A DNA stretch of 64,000 bases from VAZQ01 sp045811525 (GTDB lineage: Bacteria; Pseudomonadota; Alphaproteobacteria; Rhizobiales; Xanthobacteraceae), in NCBI GenBank assembly GCA_045811525.1, contig JBJMTV010000037.1, positions 19,053 through 83,052 on the forward strand. Reading direction: 5' to 3'. The notes below the pieces were generated by a model. The model did not search any database. It was not told the DNA's origin and saw only the letters and a list, made by a program, of their open reading frames with translations. Of the stretch, positions 25,895 to 35,650 are shown piece after piece. How positions within the stretch are numbered: position 1 is the stretch's first letter; each line of letters begins with the position of its first letter. The position numbers were made by a program, and so were the translations under genes.

Positions 25895-26761
25895 TCAGCG
25901 AACAGTAGCGATGAACGTGGCGACGGCAGAAAGGGTTGTTGGAACTGCCAAGTGCGGGGCGTGGCCTTCGTCGGCCACTTCGATCACCTCGAGATCGGTG
26001 CGCCGGGCGCGCATGGCCTCCACTGTCGCCGAAGACAAAATGTCGGAATTGGCGCCGCGAATCACCATGAGCGGCACCCGGGCTAGCGCATCAAACTCCT
26101 TCCACAACGGCGCGAGTGGACGGCCGGCGTCGACACCCTTGAGGGCGGTTGTGAGCCGTGCGTCGTAATTGGCAACGATCCTTCCGTCGGATTCGTTGAA
26201 AGTGCGCCGGGCAAATGACACCCAATCGTCATCGCTCAATTTCGGAAAATGGGCTGCGAAAAGCCGTCGCAGAATATCGGCGCCCTCATGCATGCTGGCG
26301 GGCTGCGGGAGCTTGCCGACATAGCTCTTGATTCGCATCAAGCCTTCCATCTCGATCACCGGCCCGATGTCGTTGAGCACACAGCCGGCGATCGCGCGCG
26401 GACGAGCTGCCGCCATCAGCATGGTCACGATGCCGCCGCGCGACGTGCCGATGAACACGGCGCGGGCGATCTCGAGCGCGGTCAGGACTGCGAGGACGTC
26501 GGCAAGCTCGACCTGCAGGTTGTAGTTCGCCGGATTTGCATCGTATTCGGATCGACCACGACCACGTGCATCGATCGCTATCACGCAGCGGTCGTTCGCT
26601 AAATGCAGGGCAAGCTCTTCGAAGTCGGCTACCGTTCGGGCGAGGCCGGGGAGGCAAACCACGGGCACTGCGTCGCCCGGTCGCGGTCCGTAGCGGCGCA
26701 CGTGCAGCCGCAGTCCGTCCGGTGCGGTTATGAAGGTGCTGGAGGCGGCTGTACCGGTCAT
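25895..26761 (-). CDS. alpha/beta-hydrolase
   Basis: A 288-residue alpha/beta-hydrolase-fold enzyme. The oxyanion region is VVCLPGLARTVADFEEL, the nucleophile elbow is FIGTSRGGIVTML (G-T-S-R-G), the acid Asp is in RGANSDILS and the His in DEGHAPHLA. The cap region is small. No signal peptide is present. Substrates of this group (haloperoxidase/3-oxoadipate enol-lactonase-like) cannot be told apart by eye. It is divergent from the TPR-methyltransferase gene. Confidence 0.85.
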   Translation of the reverse strand: MTGTAASSTFITAPDGLRLHVRRYGPRPGDAVPVVCLPGLARTVADFEELALHLANDRCVIAIDARGRGRSEYDANPANYNLQVELADVLAVLTALEIARAVFIGTSRGGIVTMLMAAARPRAIAGCVLNDIGPVIEMEGLMRIKSYVGKLPQPASMHEGADILRRLFAAHFPKLSDDDWVSFARRTFNESDGRIVANYDARLTTALKGVDAGRPLAPLWKEFDALARVPLMVIRGANSDILSSATVEAMRARRTDLEVIEVADEGHAPHLAVPTTLSAVATFIATVR

Positions 26762-26844
26762 TTCTCTCTCGGTTGCTGCTTCATCGGTGCTCCAGCAACA
26801 GGCTATAAAGCGGTCCTACTGCACGATCCCGAGGGACATTGGAA

Positions 26845-29262
26845 ATGGGGGCGTCCACCGCCGCTACGCTGCAGGAGGCCGTCCGCCTGCACGGAGAGGC
26901 TGCACTGAGCGAGGCGGCAAGCCGGTTCCGTGAAGTCCTGCAAAGCGAGCCCGAGCAGGCCCTTGCACTCTACCATCTTGCGGTCATCAGCTGCCAGCAA
27001 GGCGAATTGAGCCAAGGCGTGGACCTGGTACGCCGCTCGCTTGTCAGCGATCCGCACCAACCGCGCGCCCATAATCTCCTCGGGATGGTGCTGGCGCGGG
27101 GGGGAAGGCAGCAGGAAGCGCTCGGCAGCTTTGAGGCGGCAATCAACGAGCAGCCCGGTTTTGCCGAAGCACATGGCAACCGCGCGAGCGCGCTCATGGA
27201 GCTTGGGCGGGTGGAGGAGGCGATCGACGGTTTCGAACGCGCGGTTGCCCTTGCGCCGGACTCTGCCGGTGACTTGCTCAACCTCGGCACGGCGCAGCAT
27301 CGCGCGGGCCGACACGACGACGCGCTTGCCAGTTACGATCGCGTGTTGACGCTGCAGCCCGGCTTTGCTCCGGCGCACTGCAATCGGGCCAATGTGCTCT
27401 TCCACATCGGTCGTCACGCCGACGCGCTCGCCGGCTATGACCACGCTCTTGCGATCGAGCGCCGCTACCCCGAGGCGCTGCGCGGACGCGGCATGACTCT
27501 GATTCGGCTGGGCCGCGTAGAGGGGGCATTGGCGAATTTCGAGGAAGCATTGGCGCTTGCTCGCTCCGAGTCGGGTGCGTTGCGACAACTGGTCCAGGCG
27601 CTTGTGGCCGAAGGTGCGGTCCCGGCGGCGCTCACCCTCGCCACACGGGCGCTGACGGCCGCCGAAACTAGCGAGCACAAGGCGCTGTTCGTAGCCTGCG
27701 TGCGCAATCGCAAGTTCAAGCTCGATCCCGGGGGTGTGCGGGATCACTTGGCGCGAGCGCTCAGGGACGGCTGGGATCGCCCGACCGATCTCGCAGTGCC
27801 TGCAGCGAGCCTCGTCAAGCTCAATCCTGCCATCAGGGACGCCTGCTCGCGCGCAGTGAGCGCTTGGCCAAGACGGCTGGTCCTCGACGATCTATCCGGA
27901 CGGCTGCGGGCGATCGGAGAAGATGAGCTGCTGCACGCTTTGTTGCAGAACGGGCCGGTGTGTGACGTCGAGCTTGAGCGCTGCCTCACCGGCCTGCGCT
28001 CGATCTTCCTTGAAGCGGCTGGCGAAGGACCTGCTGCCCCCGCCGAAGATGGCCTGCTGCGGTTTTGCTGCATGCTGGCCCGGCAATGCTTCATCAACGA
28101 GTACGTGTTCGACGCCACAGCTTTAGAGCTGGAAACGGTTGCGCAGATGCGCCGCAGCGTCGTCCAAGCAATAGCGTCTGGGCAAACCATTCCTGTATTG
28201 TGGCTCATAGCCGTAGCGTCTTATGAGCCGCTTCATTTTTTGCCCGGAGCCCAGAAGCTGCTGCAGCACTCCTGGTCGCCGTCCGTGGCGACGCTGGTTG
28301 ACCAGCAGGTGCGCGAGCCGGCTGATGAGCAACACCTGCGCGAGACCATCCCTCGCTTGACCGCCGTGACCGACCCGGTTTCGCTCAAGGTGAGGCAGCA
28401 CTATGAGGACAATCCGTATCCGCGGTGGGTAAAGCCGGGACCCGCTCCGCAGCCTCTTTCCCTAGGCCAGTATTTCGGCAGTACCTACAAATCGGTGCCC
28501 GCAGCGAGGCAAGCCGAGACAGTCGACATCCTGGTTGCGGGTTGCGGCACCGGACAGAACCTCGTCGACACCGCTCGTGAGTTTAAGGCCGCCCAGGTCC
28601 TGGCGATCGACCTCAGCTCGGCGAGTGTCGCCTTTGCCAAACGGCAGGCATCGGCGCTCGGACTGGGCAATATCGAATTTGCCGTGGCCGATATTGCTCA
28701 GCTCACAACGTTAAAGCGCAGCTTCGACATCATCGAAGCCACTGGCGTGCTGCACCACATGGCTGATCCTTGGCAGGGGTGGCGAAACCTCGTGGCGATG
28801 TTACGCGAGGGCGGCTTCATGCGCGTCGGCCTCTACAGCAAGCTGGCGCGCGCCGACGTCAATGCAGCCCGGGCTTTCGTGGCGGGGCGCGCAAATCCGC
28901 CCACTCTCGAGTTCATTCGCCGGAGTCGACAGGACCTCCTGGCTCTTGCCGACGACGAGCCCGCAAGGCGCGTCGCTGCCTATCTTGATTTTTTCACCAC
29001 CAGCGAATGCCGTGACATGCTCTTCCATGTGCAAGAGCACCAGATGACGCTCCTTGAGATTGCGGCGTTTCTCGCGGAACAGCGCTTGCAGTTCGTCTCG
29101 TTCATCTTGGATCCTGCAGCGATGCAGGGCTTCCGCAGCCGGTACCCTGCGCTTGCTGATGAGCGCGACCTTTCGCTGTGGGACGCGTTCGAGAACGATA
29201 ATCCGACCACTTTTGCGGGAATGTACCAGTTTTGGGTCCGTAAACCCGGCTCAGAGGAATGA
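26845..29262 (+). CDS. TPR - class I methyltransferase fusion
   Basis: An 805-residue two-part protein. Residues ~5-270 hold about seven TPR units (for example PRAHNLLGMVLARGGRQQEA, FAPAHCNRANVLFHIGRHADA). A middle region of unclear type follows, then HYEDNPYPRWVKPGP near residue 518, a motif often found just before this methyltransferase type, and the SAM-binding VDILVAGCGTGQNLVD at ~559, AIDLS, and IEATGVLHHMADPW. The fold is therefore adaptor helices plus a catalytic domain. Its target is unknown. ATG 26845 has GAGGGA eight bases upstream; a TTG two codons earlier is less likely. Confidence 0.85.
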   Translation: MGASTAATLQEAVRLHGEAALSEAASRFREVLQSEPEQALALYHLAVISCQQGELSQGVDLVRRSLVSDPHQPRAHNLLGMVLARGGRQQEALGSFEAAINEQPGFAEAHGNRASALMELGRVEEAIDGFERAVALAPDSAGDLLNLGTAQHRAGRHDDALASYDRVLTLQPGFAPAHCNRANVLFHIGRHADALAGYDHALAIERRYPEALRGRGMTLIRLGRVEGALANFEEALALARSESGALRQLVQALVAEGAVPAALTLATRALTAAETSEHKALFVACVRNRKFKLDPGGVRDHLARALRDGWDRPTDLAVPAASLVKLNPAIRDACSRAVSAWPRRLVLDDLSGRLRAIGEDELLHALLQNGPVCDVELERCLTGLRSIFLEAAGEGPAAPAEDGLLRFCCMLARQCFINEYVFDATALELETVAQMRRSVVQAIASGQTIPVLWLIAVASYEPLHFLPGAQKLLQHSWSPSVATLVDQQVREPADEQHLRETIPRLTAVTDPVSLKVRQHYEDNPYPRWVKPGPAPQPLSLGQYFGSTYKSVPAARQAETVDILVAGCGTGQNLVDTAREFKAAQVLAIDLSSASVAFAKRQASALGLGNIEFAVADIAQLTTLKRSFDIIEATGVLHHMADPWQGWRNLVAMLREGGFMRVGLYSKLARADVNAARAFVAGRANPPTLEFIRRSRQDLLALADDEPARRVAAYLDFFTTSECRDMLFHVQEHQMTLLEIAAFLAEQRLQFVSFILDPAAMQGFRSRYPALADERDLSLWDAFENDNPTTFAGMYQFWVRKPGSEE

Positions 29263-29323
29263 GGGAGGCTCTCGCTTGGCTGCGCTCACCAGCAGCCTGG
29301 CCTTGTCGCTAGGGCCCCGAGCT

Positions 29324-31576
29324 TCAGTTCTCTGACCTGCCGCGCCGCAAATCAGCTTCGATCATGAGCTTGGAGCCGCCGCCGAAGCGCACGCGGTAGA
29401 CCTGCAAGTTCTCGAGGACGCGCTGCACGTAATTCCGAGTCTCGGAGAAAGGAATAAGCTCCACCCAATCGATCGGATCCACAGCGGCGTCACGAGGGTC
29501 GCCGTAGCGTGCGATCCACTCGCGCACGCGTCCGCGGCCGGCATTATAGCCGGCAAAGGTCAGGATGTAAGAGCGGCGGTAATCCGCATAGAGGTCGCCG
29601 AGCTCGGCTGCGCCGAGCTGCACGTTGTAACTCTGGTCACTGAGCAGCCGTTTCTCGTCGTAGGGAGCACTGAACTTCCTTGCGACATAGCGGCCCGCCG
29701 CCGGAGTCACCTGCATCAGTCCCATCGCGCGCGCGCTGGAGACCGTGCGCGGATTGAAGGTGCTTTCCTGTCGTGCGATGGCGTAGACCACGGCAGGCTC
29801 GATTGCCGGGCCGATGCTGCGATAGTCGGGGATTCCGACAGTCGGGAACGCGTAATGCTCCAGCGGCAATCCGCGGCCGAGGGCCGCTTTGCCTAGCAGC
29901 AGCATGGCCCGGGCATCCTTGTTGCGCTCGGCGACATCCCCGAGGGCTGCAAGCGCCACAGCATCGCTCGAGCGTTCGCCGAGATCAGCCAGGGAGCCGG
30001 CAATGAGGTCGCGTTCACCTAGCTCGTAGAGGATCTCGAAGGCGCGTACGAGCTCAAGCCGCGCGATGGTGTCATGGCGATCAGCCCCGGGCTCGGGCCG
30101 CTTGCGCAGGACGAGGTCCTTGTAACCCAGCCGTGCCCGCGCGATCTGGCCATAATACGCGGTCGGGTAGCGGGCCGCCGCCTCATATTGCGCGCGCGCA
30201 TCGTTCTGCCTGCCGAGCGCCTCGAGGGCACGGCCCTGCCAATAACCGGCCCGCCCGAGAGTGATAGGATTGCTGATGCCTTGAGCGATTTTTGCGAAAT
30301 GTCCCAGAGCCGTGCCTGGATCCTTTAGAAAGCGCAGCGCAATCCAGCCGGCGGTGAACTGCGACTCGCCGCGATAGTTTTCGCGGGCCGGCAACTCGGC
30401 GGCGGTTACCACGTGGTAGGCCGTTTTTGGATCACCGAGGTCGAGCAATTTGCGGGCAATGAGCCGCCGCTCGATCCACCACTGGTCGGCATCAATGGCC
30501 TGCCTCGTATCCTTCGGCGCTGAAAGCATCAGTGCCGCAGCCTCTGCAATCTTCTCCTCACGGCGCAACAGCTGCACGCGGCTAAAGATCATGCCGATGT
30601 CACGGCCTGCCTCGCCAGCGGGAACCGCCTCCAGCAACGCGGCTGCATTCGGCGCCTTCTTGATCACGGCCGCGCGAGCCGTCGCGATCGCCACGGCACT
30701 GCCGCCAGCGCGGTTAGCAGCGCGCAAAGCGCCGTCCACGTCCTCGGCATAGAGGCGCATATCCATGCGCGCCTTGTGGTCGCCAGGTGTGATCAGCTCG
30801 CCGAACACATCGAGCGCTACCGCCTCGAGGTCGCTCGCGAAGTTGTCGTAGCGCCAAGCCTCGCGCACCAGCGCTTGAGCACCGGCCCGGTCGCCTTGCA
30901 GGAGGAGGGCGCGGGCAAGTGCGAAGCGTCCCTTGGCCGTGGTGGGTCGGTCCTTGCCGAAGAATGCGCGTACCACAGGCGGATCGGGTCGGTCCGACCA
31001 TAGCGTCGCCTCGGCGCGGCGGCGCAGCAGCGCAATGGCGGGCCAGCTCGGATTTTCAGCAATGAATGCGAGATATCGGCTGAGCTCAATGCTGTCGGTC
31101 TCCTCACTGCGCAGGATCATCCATTCGACCAGCTTGCGCGTGACCGGGTCGTTCAGTGTTTTTTGCAGCTCGAGCGCTTGCGCCGGCTTGCCCTTGCGCA
31201 CGGCGTCGATCGCTTCTTTGGCGGCCACCGCCTCGGCGGGCGGGAGGGACGGACCCGGTGCGGCTACGAAGGCAGCCGAGGTGCTGGGCGTGCTCCCCGA
31301 AGGCTTGTCGCGGGAGCTGGGATTCGCCGTAGTGCTTTTGAGCTTCCCTTTACCAGCTGTGCTCTCTTTTACCTTGTCCTTCGTGGGTGCCTTTGCTTTT
31401 GCTTTGCTGCTGCTTGTGGCGGCATCTTTGTCAGTCGTAGCAGATTGGGTGGAGGGGCTTTCTGCCTTCTTTGCCGCGCCCACTGCAGGCAAGGGCAGTG
31501 CCCAAGCGGACACGAGCCCGGCCAATCCGGCCAGCACGAGTGCCCACGAATTTGGTGTGGAAGACCTGTGCTTCAC
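29324..31576 (-). CDS. soluble lytic murein transglycosylase (Slt70-like)
   Basis: A 750-residue exported protein. The GTG start at 31576 has AGGA six bases upstream and opens a signal peptide, followed by a Lys/Ser/Thr-rich low-complexity linker (KKAESPSTQSATTDKDAATS...). Long superhelical repeats fill the middle. The C-terminal SLT catalytic domain has the Glu in YAIARQESTFNP, GLMQVTPAAG, and FAGYNAGRGRVREW. It would cleave peptidoglycan strands with formation of 1,6-anhydro-MurNAc. It is divergent from dapA; the frame could be read further upstream to 31813 but that would overlap the dapA leader. Confidence 0.9.
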   Translation of the reverse strand: MKHRSSTPNSWALVLAGLAGLVSAWALPLPAVGAAKKAESPSTQSATTDKDAATSSSKAKAKAPTKDKVKESTAGKGKLKSTTANPSSRDKPSGSTPSTSAAFVAAPGPSLPPAEAVAAKEAIDAVRKGKPAQALELQKTLNDPVTRKLVEWMILRSEETDSIELSRYLAFIAENPSWPAIALLRRRAEATLWSDRPDPPVVRAFFGKDRPTTAKGRFALARALLLQGDRAGAQALVREAWRYDNFASDLEAVALDVFGELITPGDHKARMDMRLYAEDVDGALRAANRAGGSAVAIATARAAVIKKAPNAAALLEAVPAGEAGRDIGMIFSRVQLLRREEKIAEAAALMLSAPKDTRQAIDADQWWIERRLIARKLLDLGDPKTAYHVVTAAELPARENYRGESQFTAGWIALRFLKDPGTALGHFAKIAQGISNPITLGRAGYWQGRALEALGRQNDARAQYEAAARYPTAYYGQIARARLGYKDLVLRKRPEPGADRHDTIARLELVRAFEILYELGERDLIAGSLADLGERSSDAVALAALGDVAERNKDARAMLLLGKAALGRGLPLEHYAFPTVGIPDYRSIGPAIEPAVVYAIARQESTFNPRTVSSARAMGLMQVTPAAGRYVARKFSAPYDEKRLLSDQSYNVQLGAAELGDLYADYRRSYILTFAGYNAGRGRVREWIARYGDPRDAAVDPIDWVELIPFSETRNYVQRVLENLQVYRVRFGGGSKLMIEADLRRGRSEN

Positions 31577-31815
31577 GCTGGTTCCTGGTTCCGGTCTGGC
31601 CGGCGCTGAATTGTTATTCGGTTGATAAGATTGAGGAAGTGCTAATTGCCAGCATCGGCGCGGACCTCGGCGAAAAGGCGGCGGCGAGGCCAGGGGGGCC
31701 TTCCGCCTGATCCCCCTTCCCGTTAACAATGCTGTGACTGCTTTTGTTGCGTGAAGCACACCACGGCTCCCGGTGGCATGCCAGGCCCGAGGTCCACTTT
31801 CAGAGGATCGCAATC

Positions 31816-32706
31816 ATGACTGCCAAGACGAGCTTCCGCGGCTCGTTCACCGCGCTTGTCACACCTTTTTCCAACGGCTCGATCGACGAAAGGGCGCTTC
31901 GCGAGCTCGTGGACTGGCAGATCGGCGAGGGTACCGACGGGCTCGTGCCCGTTGGCACTACTGGTGAAAGTCCGACGCTGTCGCACGATGAACATCGTCA
32001 TGTGGTCGAGTGGTGCATCGACCAGTGCAAGGGCCGCGTGCCCGTGGTCGCCGGCGCAGGATCGAACTCCACGAAGGAGGCGATCGCACTCTCGGAGCAC
32101 GCGCAAGAGGCCGGGGCCGACGCTGTCCTGGTGGTCACGCCCTATTACAACAAGCCCACCCAAGAGGGGCTCTATCAGCACTTCAAGGCGATCAACGACG
32201 CCGTCGATATTCCCATCATCATCTACAACATTCCGGCGCGGTCAGTGATTGACATGTCAGTCGACACAATGAAGCGATTGTTTGCGCTGGAGCAGGTCGC
32301 GGGTGTGAAGGACGCAACGGCGAATGTGGTGCGCGTCTCACAGCAGAAGGCCGCCATGGGCGAGGGGTTCAACCAGCTCTCCGGAGAGGACGCCACGGCC
32401 TTGGGCTTCATGGCGCATGGCGGTCACGGTTGCATCTCGGTCACATCAAACGTGGCCCCGCGGCTTTGCGCCGAATTCCAGGATGCCTGCCAGCGCGGCG
32501 ATTACCGCGTAGCCTTGCAGCTACACGACAAGCTCATGCCGCTGCATACGGCATTGTTCATCGAGACGAACCCCGCGCCGGCGAAATATGCCTTGTCTGT
32601 GCTCGGCAAGTGCGCCGAAACGGTGCGGTTGCCGATGGTACCGCTCGCCGAAAGGACCAAGGCCGCCGTACGCGAAGCAATGGTTCACGCCGGACTGAGC
32701 AACTAG
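31816..32706 (+). CDS. dapA: 4-hydroxy-tetrahydrodipicolinate synthase
   Basis: DapA condenses pyruvate and aspartate semialdehyde in lysine/diaminopimelate synthesis. At 296 residues it is full length. The pyruvate-binding Thr-Thr appears in PVGTTGESPTLSHDEH, the Tyr in VVTPYYNKPTQEGL, the Schiff-base Lys in VAGVKDATANV and GEDATALGFMAHGGHG. ATG 31816 follows AGAGGATCG. It leads a compact run with mscL and smpB in the same direction. Confidence 0.97.
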   Translation: MTAKTSFRGSFTALVTPFSNGSIDERALRELVDWQIGEGTDGLVPVGTTGESPTLSHDEHRHVVEWCIDQCKGRVPVVAGAGSNSTKEAIALSEHAQEAGADAVLVVTPYYNKPTQEGLYQHFKAINDAVDIPIIIYNIPARSVIDMSVDTMKRLFALEQVAGVKDATANVVRVSQQKAAMGEGFNQLSGEDATALGFMAHGGHGCISVTSNVAPRLCAEFQDACQRGDYRVALQLHDKLMPLHTALFIETNPAPAKYALSVLGKCAETVRLPMVPLAERTKAAVREAMVHAGLSN

Positions 32707-32816
32707 GCTCGCATCGGGTGATCTTTTTGGATCCTGCTTGCTGACCTGACGCAGGCTTGTGGCCGTCGCAGCAATCCGCCTCTCGATTGCAAAACGTCAC
32801 ATGTTTGGAGGGAGAC

Positions 32817-33239
32817 ATGCTCGGCGAATTCAAGAAATTTGCCATGCGCGGCAACGTCGTTGACTTGGCGATCGGCGTTGTCATCGGCGCAGCCTTCGGC
32901 GCGATCGTCAACTCCCTCGTGGCCGACCTCTTGATGCCGATCATCGGCGCGCTCACTGGCGGTTTAGACTTCTCGAACTATTTCATCCCCTTGTCGCCGA
33001 AAGTTACCGCTGATTCGTTGGTCGAGGCGAAAAAGCAAGGTGCTGTGCTGGCGTGGGGAAGCTTCCTGACGTTTCTCATCAACTTCGTCATTATCGCCTG
33101 GGTTCTGTTCCTGGTTGTCAAGCTCATGAACCGCATGGTTCGGGCTGAGCCGGCAAAAGCCCCCGCCGTGACGAAACAGGAAGAACTGCTGGCGGAGATA
33201 CGCGATCTGCTCAAGGCTCGGGGTACCTTGGCAGCCTGA
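32817..33239 (+). CDS. mscL: large-conductance mechanosensitive channel
   Basis: MscL is the emergency pressure valve of the inner membrane. The 140-residue protein starts LGEFKKFAMRGNVVDLAIGVVIG (N-terminal helix and TM1 with Gly/Ala packing), has a periplasmic loop, TM2 (WGSFLTFLINFVIIAWVLFLVV), and a cytoplasmic helix ending KQEELLAEIRDLLKAR. GGAGGGAG precedes the ATG at 32817. Confidence 0.97.
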   Translation: MLGEFKKFAMRGNVVDLAIGVVIGAAFGAIVNSLVADLLMPIIGALTGGLDFSNYFIPLSPKVTADSLVEAKKQGAVLAWGSFLTFLINFVIIAWVLFLVVKLMNRMVRAEPAKAPAVTKQEELLAEIRDLLKARGTLAA

Positions 33240-33291
33240 GTGGCATACGCATTCTGGGAGCAGTTGCGAAGGGCAGAGGATGATTGGCGGA

Positions 33292-33762
33292 ATGGCTGCA
33301 AGGACGGACAATGATCGGATCGTCGCGCAGAACCGCAAAGCGCGTTTCAACTACCTCATCGACGAGACATTCGAAGCCGGCATTGCTCTGACCGGGTCGG
33401 AGGTAAAATCGTTGCGGCTTGGCAAAGCGACCATCGCGGAATCCTATGCCGATGCTCGGCAGGGGGAAATCTGGCTGGTCAATGCCACTATCCCGGAATA
33501 TCTGCAGGCTGGGCGTTTCAACCATCCTCCGAAGCGGCTGCGCAAGCTGCTTTTGCACCGCCGGCAGATCAACAGGCTCGTGGGGGCAGTCGAGCGCGAG
33601 GGCATGACCCTCGTACCGCTGAAGCTCTATTTCAATGGAAAGGGACGCGCCAAGATCGAGCTGGCCCTTGCACGGGGCAAGAAGCTGCACGACAAGCGGG
33701 AAACCGAAAAGAAGCGGAGCTGGGAGCGCGAGCGCGGTCGGCTGATGCGCGCCAAAGGTTGA
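33292..33762 (+). CDS. smpB: SsrA-binding protein
   Basis: SmpB binds tmRNA and delivers it to stalled ribosomes in trans-translation. Family blocks are RIVAQNRKARFNYLIDETFEAG, LTGSEVKSLRLGKATI, PKRLRKLLLHRRQI, and the basic C-tail KLHDKRETEKKRSWERERGR, which enters the mRNA channel. The ATG at 33292 fits family starts; ATG 33280 is possible. About 156 residues. The tmRNA gene itself is not seen in the window. Confidence 0.96.
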   Translation: MAARTDNDRIVAQNRKARFNYLIDETFEAGIALTGSEVKSLRLGKATIAESYADARQGEIWLVNATIPEYLQAGRFNHPPKRLRKLLLHRRQINRLVGAVEREGMTLVPLKLYFNGKGRAKIELALARGKKLHDKRETEKKRSWERERGRLMRAKG

Positions 33763-33879
33763 GCTCGGGGATATTGGCCTGTGATCCTTGCACTGCCGCG
33801 CTCTCCGCCCTAATCTAAACTGCGCGGATGAGAAGGCCGGACAAAAAGGCCGACGACGAGAAGCCTCAAGGAGAGAACG

Positions 33880-33957
33880 ATGGTCTGGACTACCCCCACT
33901 CTCGTGGAGATCTGCCTCGGCCTCGAGATCAACGGCTACCTGCCGGCCGAGCTGTAA
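33880..33957 (+). CDS. pqqA: PQQ precursor peptide
   Basis: The 25-residue peptide has ICLGLEINGYLPAEL at its core, with Glu16 and Tyr20 spaced exactly as the Glu-x3-Tyr that PqqE/PqqD cross-link to form pyrroloquinoline quinone. AAGGAGA lies about seven bases before the ATG, a strong ribosome site suited to high expression of a precursor. It lies 35 bases upstream of pqqB and is the first gene of the pqq operon. Confidence 0.93.
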   Translation: MVWTTPTLVEICLGLEINGYLPAEL

Positions 33958-33991
33958 GCTCCCACTGCCTGCAACCGCGTCTCTTCGGTGA

Positions 33992-34900
33992 ATGGGACGC
34001 CTAACCGCCATCGTGCTCGGCTCGGCGGCGGGTGGAGGCGTTCCGCAATGGAATTGTACCTGCCCGGTATGCCGATTGGCATGGGCCGGGGATTCCCGAG
34101 TGCGGCCGCGCACGCAAGCCAGTTTGGCCGCGAGCGGCGACGGCGAGAGCTGGGTCCTCATCAACGCGTCACCTGACCTGCGACAGCAGCTGCGAGCGTC
34201 ACCAGCCCTGCACCCCAAAGGCGCGACTCGGGGAAGCCCAATCAAGGCCGTGATGTTGAGCGGCGGCGAGATCGATCAGGTCGCCGGGTTGCTCAGCCTG
34301 CGCGAGCGGGAGCCATTTACCCTCTATGGCACGGCCGCGACCCTCACCACGCTCGCCGGAAACTCGGTATTCGATGTGCTTGCCCCCGACGTAGTGCTTC
34401 GCAAGCCGGTGACCTGCGGCGAAGTCGTGCCGTTGCCGGGGGGATTGGCAGCCCAATTGTTTACGGCTCCTGGCAAGCTCCCTCTCTACCTGGAAGGAGA
34501 TAATCCGGACACTGCGGCCGAAACCGCTGCCAATGTGGGAATTGAGATATCGGGCCACGGCAAGCGCATAGTCTACATTCCAGGGGCGGCTGCCGTGACC
34601 GCATCCATGCTGGACCGCATGGCGCGTGCGCAAGTAGTTCTCTTCGACGGTACCCTTTATCGCGACGACGAGTTGATCACGACGCGGACCGGCAGCAAAT
34701 CGGGACATCGCATGGGCCACATGCCAATCGCAGGCCCGGAGGGATCACTGATGCGCCTCAGCAGTCTTGCTGCGCCGCGCCGGCTGTATGTCCACATCAA
34801 CAACACCAATCCCATTCTCATCGACGGATCGCCGGAAAGGGCAGAGGTCGAAGCGGCGGGTTGGGAAGTTGCCGAAGACGGCATGGAGATCGTGCTGTGA
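33992..34900 (+). CDS. pqqB: PQQ biosynthesis protein PqqB
   Basis: A 302-residue metallo-beta-lactamase-fold protein, proposed to hydroxylate or otherwise oxidise the PqqE/PqqD-derived Glu-Tyr dipeptide. The signature VLGSAAGGGVPQWNCTCPVC with its Cys pair is intact, as are VLINASPDLRQQL, MGHMPI and HINNTNPIL. At the equivalent of DSQIDH the sequence is GGEIDQVAGLLSLRE, with Gln replacing the histidine of enteric PqqB. From memory this variation also occurs in other rhizobia. The stop overlaps the pqqC start by one base. Confidence 0.95.
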   Translation: MGRLTAIVLGSAAGGGVPQWNCTCPVCRLAWAGDSRVRPRTQASLAASGDGESWVLINASPDLRQQLRASPALHPKGATRGSPIKAVMLSGGEIDQVAGLLSLREREPFTLYGTAATLTTLAGNSVFDVLAPDVVLRKPVTCGEVVPLPGGLAAQLFTAPGKLPLYLEGDNPDTAAETAANVGIEISGHGKRIVYIPGAAAVTASMLDRMARAQVVLFDGTLYRDDELITTRTGSKSGHRMGHMPIAGPEGSLMRLSSLAAPRRLYVHINNTNPILIDGSPERAEVEAAGWEVAEDGMEIVL

Positions 34901-35640
34901 TGGCAATGACGCCGGAGCAGCTCGAAACGGCGCTGCGCCACATTGGTGCTCAGCGCTACCACCATCTCCATCCGTTCCACACGCTGCTGCATGGGGGCAA
35001 GTGTACCAAGGGCCAAGTTCAGGCTTGGGCGGTCAATCGCTATTACTATCAGGCGATGATCCCCATAAAAGATGCGAGCCTCATCGCGCGCTGCGATGAT
35101 CCGGTATTGCGCCGCGAGTGGCGCAGCCGGCTCGTCGACCATGATGGCGAAGGCGAGGAGGACGGCGGCATCTCTCGCTGGCTCAAGCTAACCGATGGAT
35201 TGGGACTCGATCGCGACTACGTCATGTCGCTCGCTGGATTGCTGCCGGCTACCCGGTTTGCCGTCGACGCCTATGTCCACTTCGTGCGGGATCGCTCGCT
35301 CGTGGAAGCGATCGCCTCGTCCCTCACCGAGCTCTTTTCGCCGCAAATCATCAGCGACCGACTGGAAGGCATGCTCAGGAGCTACCCATTCGTCAGCCCG
35401 GAGACGCTGTCCTATTTCTCCAAGCGTCCGCCTCTGGCAGCTCGAGATTCGGCTTTCGCGCTCGCTTACGTGAAGCGCAACGCCCGCACAGCCGATCTGC
35501 AACAAGCCGTGCTGAGGGCGCTCGAGTTCAAGTGTGCCGTACTGTGGTCCATGCTGGACGCCCTCTATCATGCGTATGTCGTGCCCGGGCACGTGCCTCC
35601 CGGGGGTTTCGTGCCGCCAGATCAGGGGAGCGCCGTTTAG
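34900..35640 (+). CDS. pqqC: PQQ synthase PqqC
   Basis: PqqC carries out the final cofactor-free oxidation and ring closure to PQQ. The 246-residue all-helical protein has RYHHLHPFHTLLHGGKCTKGQVQAWAVNRYYYQ, IPIKDASLIAR, EDGGISRWLKLTDGLGL and EFKCAVLWSMLDALYHAYV. His and Arg/Tyr residues of the active site lie in the first and second blocks. Translation starts at ATG 34900, sharing a base with the pqqB stop (TGATG). Confidence 0.96.
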   Translation: MAMTPEQLETALRHIGAQRYHHLHPFHTLLHGGKCTKGQVQAWAVNRYYYQAMIPIKDASLIARCDDPVLRREWRSRLVDHDGEGEEDGGISRWLKLTDGLGLDRDYVMSLAGLLPATRFAVDAYVHFVRDRSLVEAIASSLTELFSPQIISDRLEGMLRSYPFVSPETLSYFSKRPPLAARDSAFALAYVKRNARTADLQQAVLRALEFKCAVLWSMLDALYHAYVVPGHVPPGGFVPPDQGSAV

Positions 35641-35650
35641 CGGCCATGAA

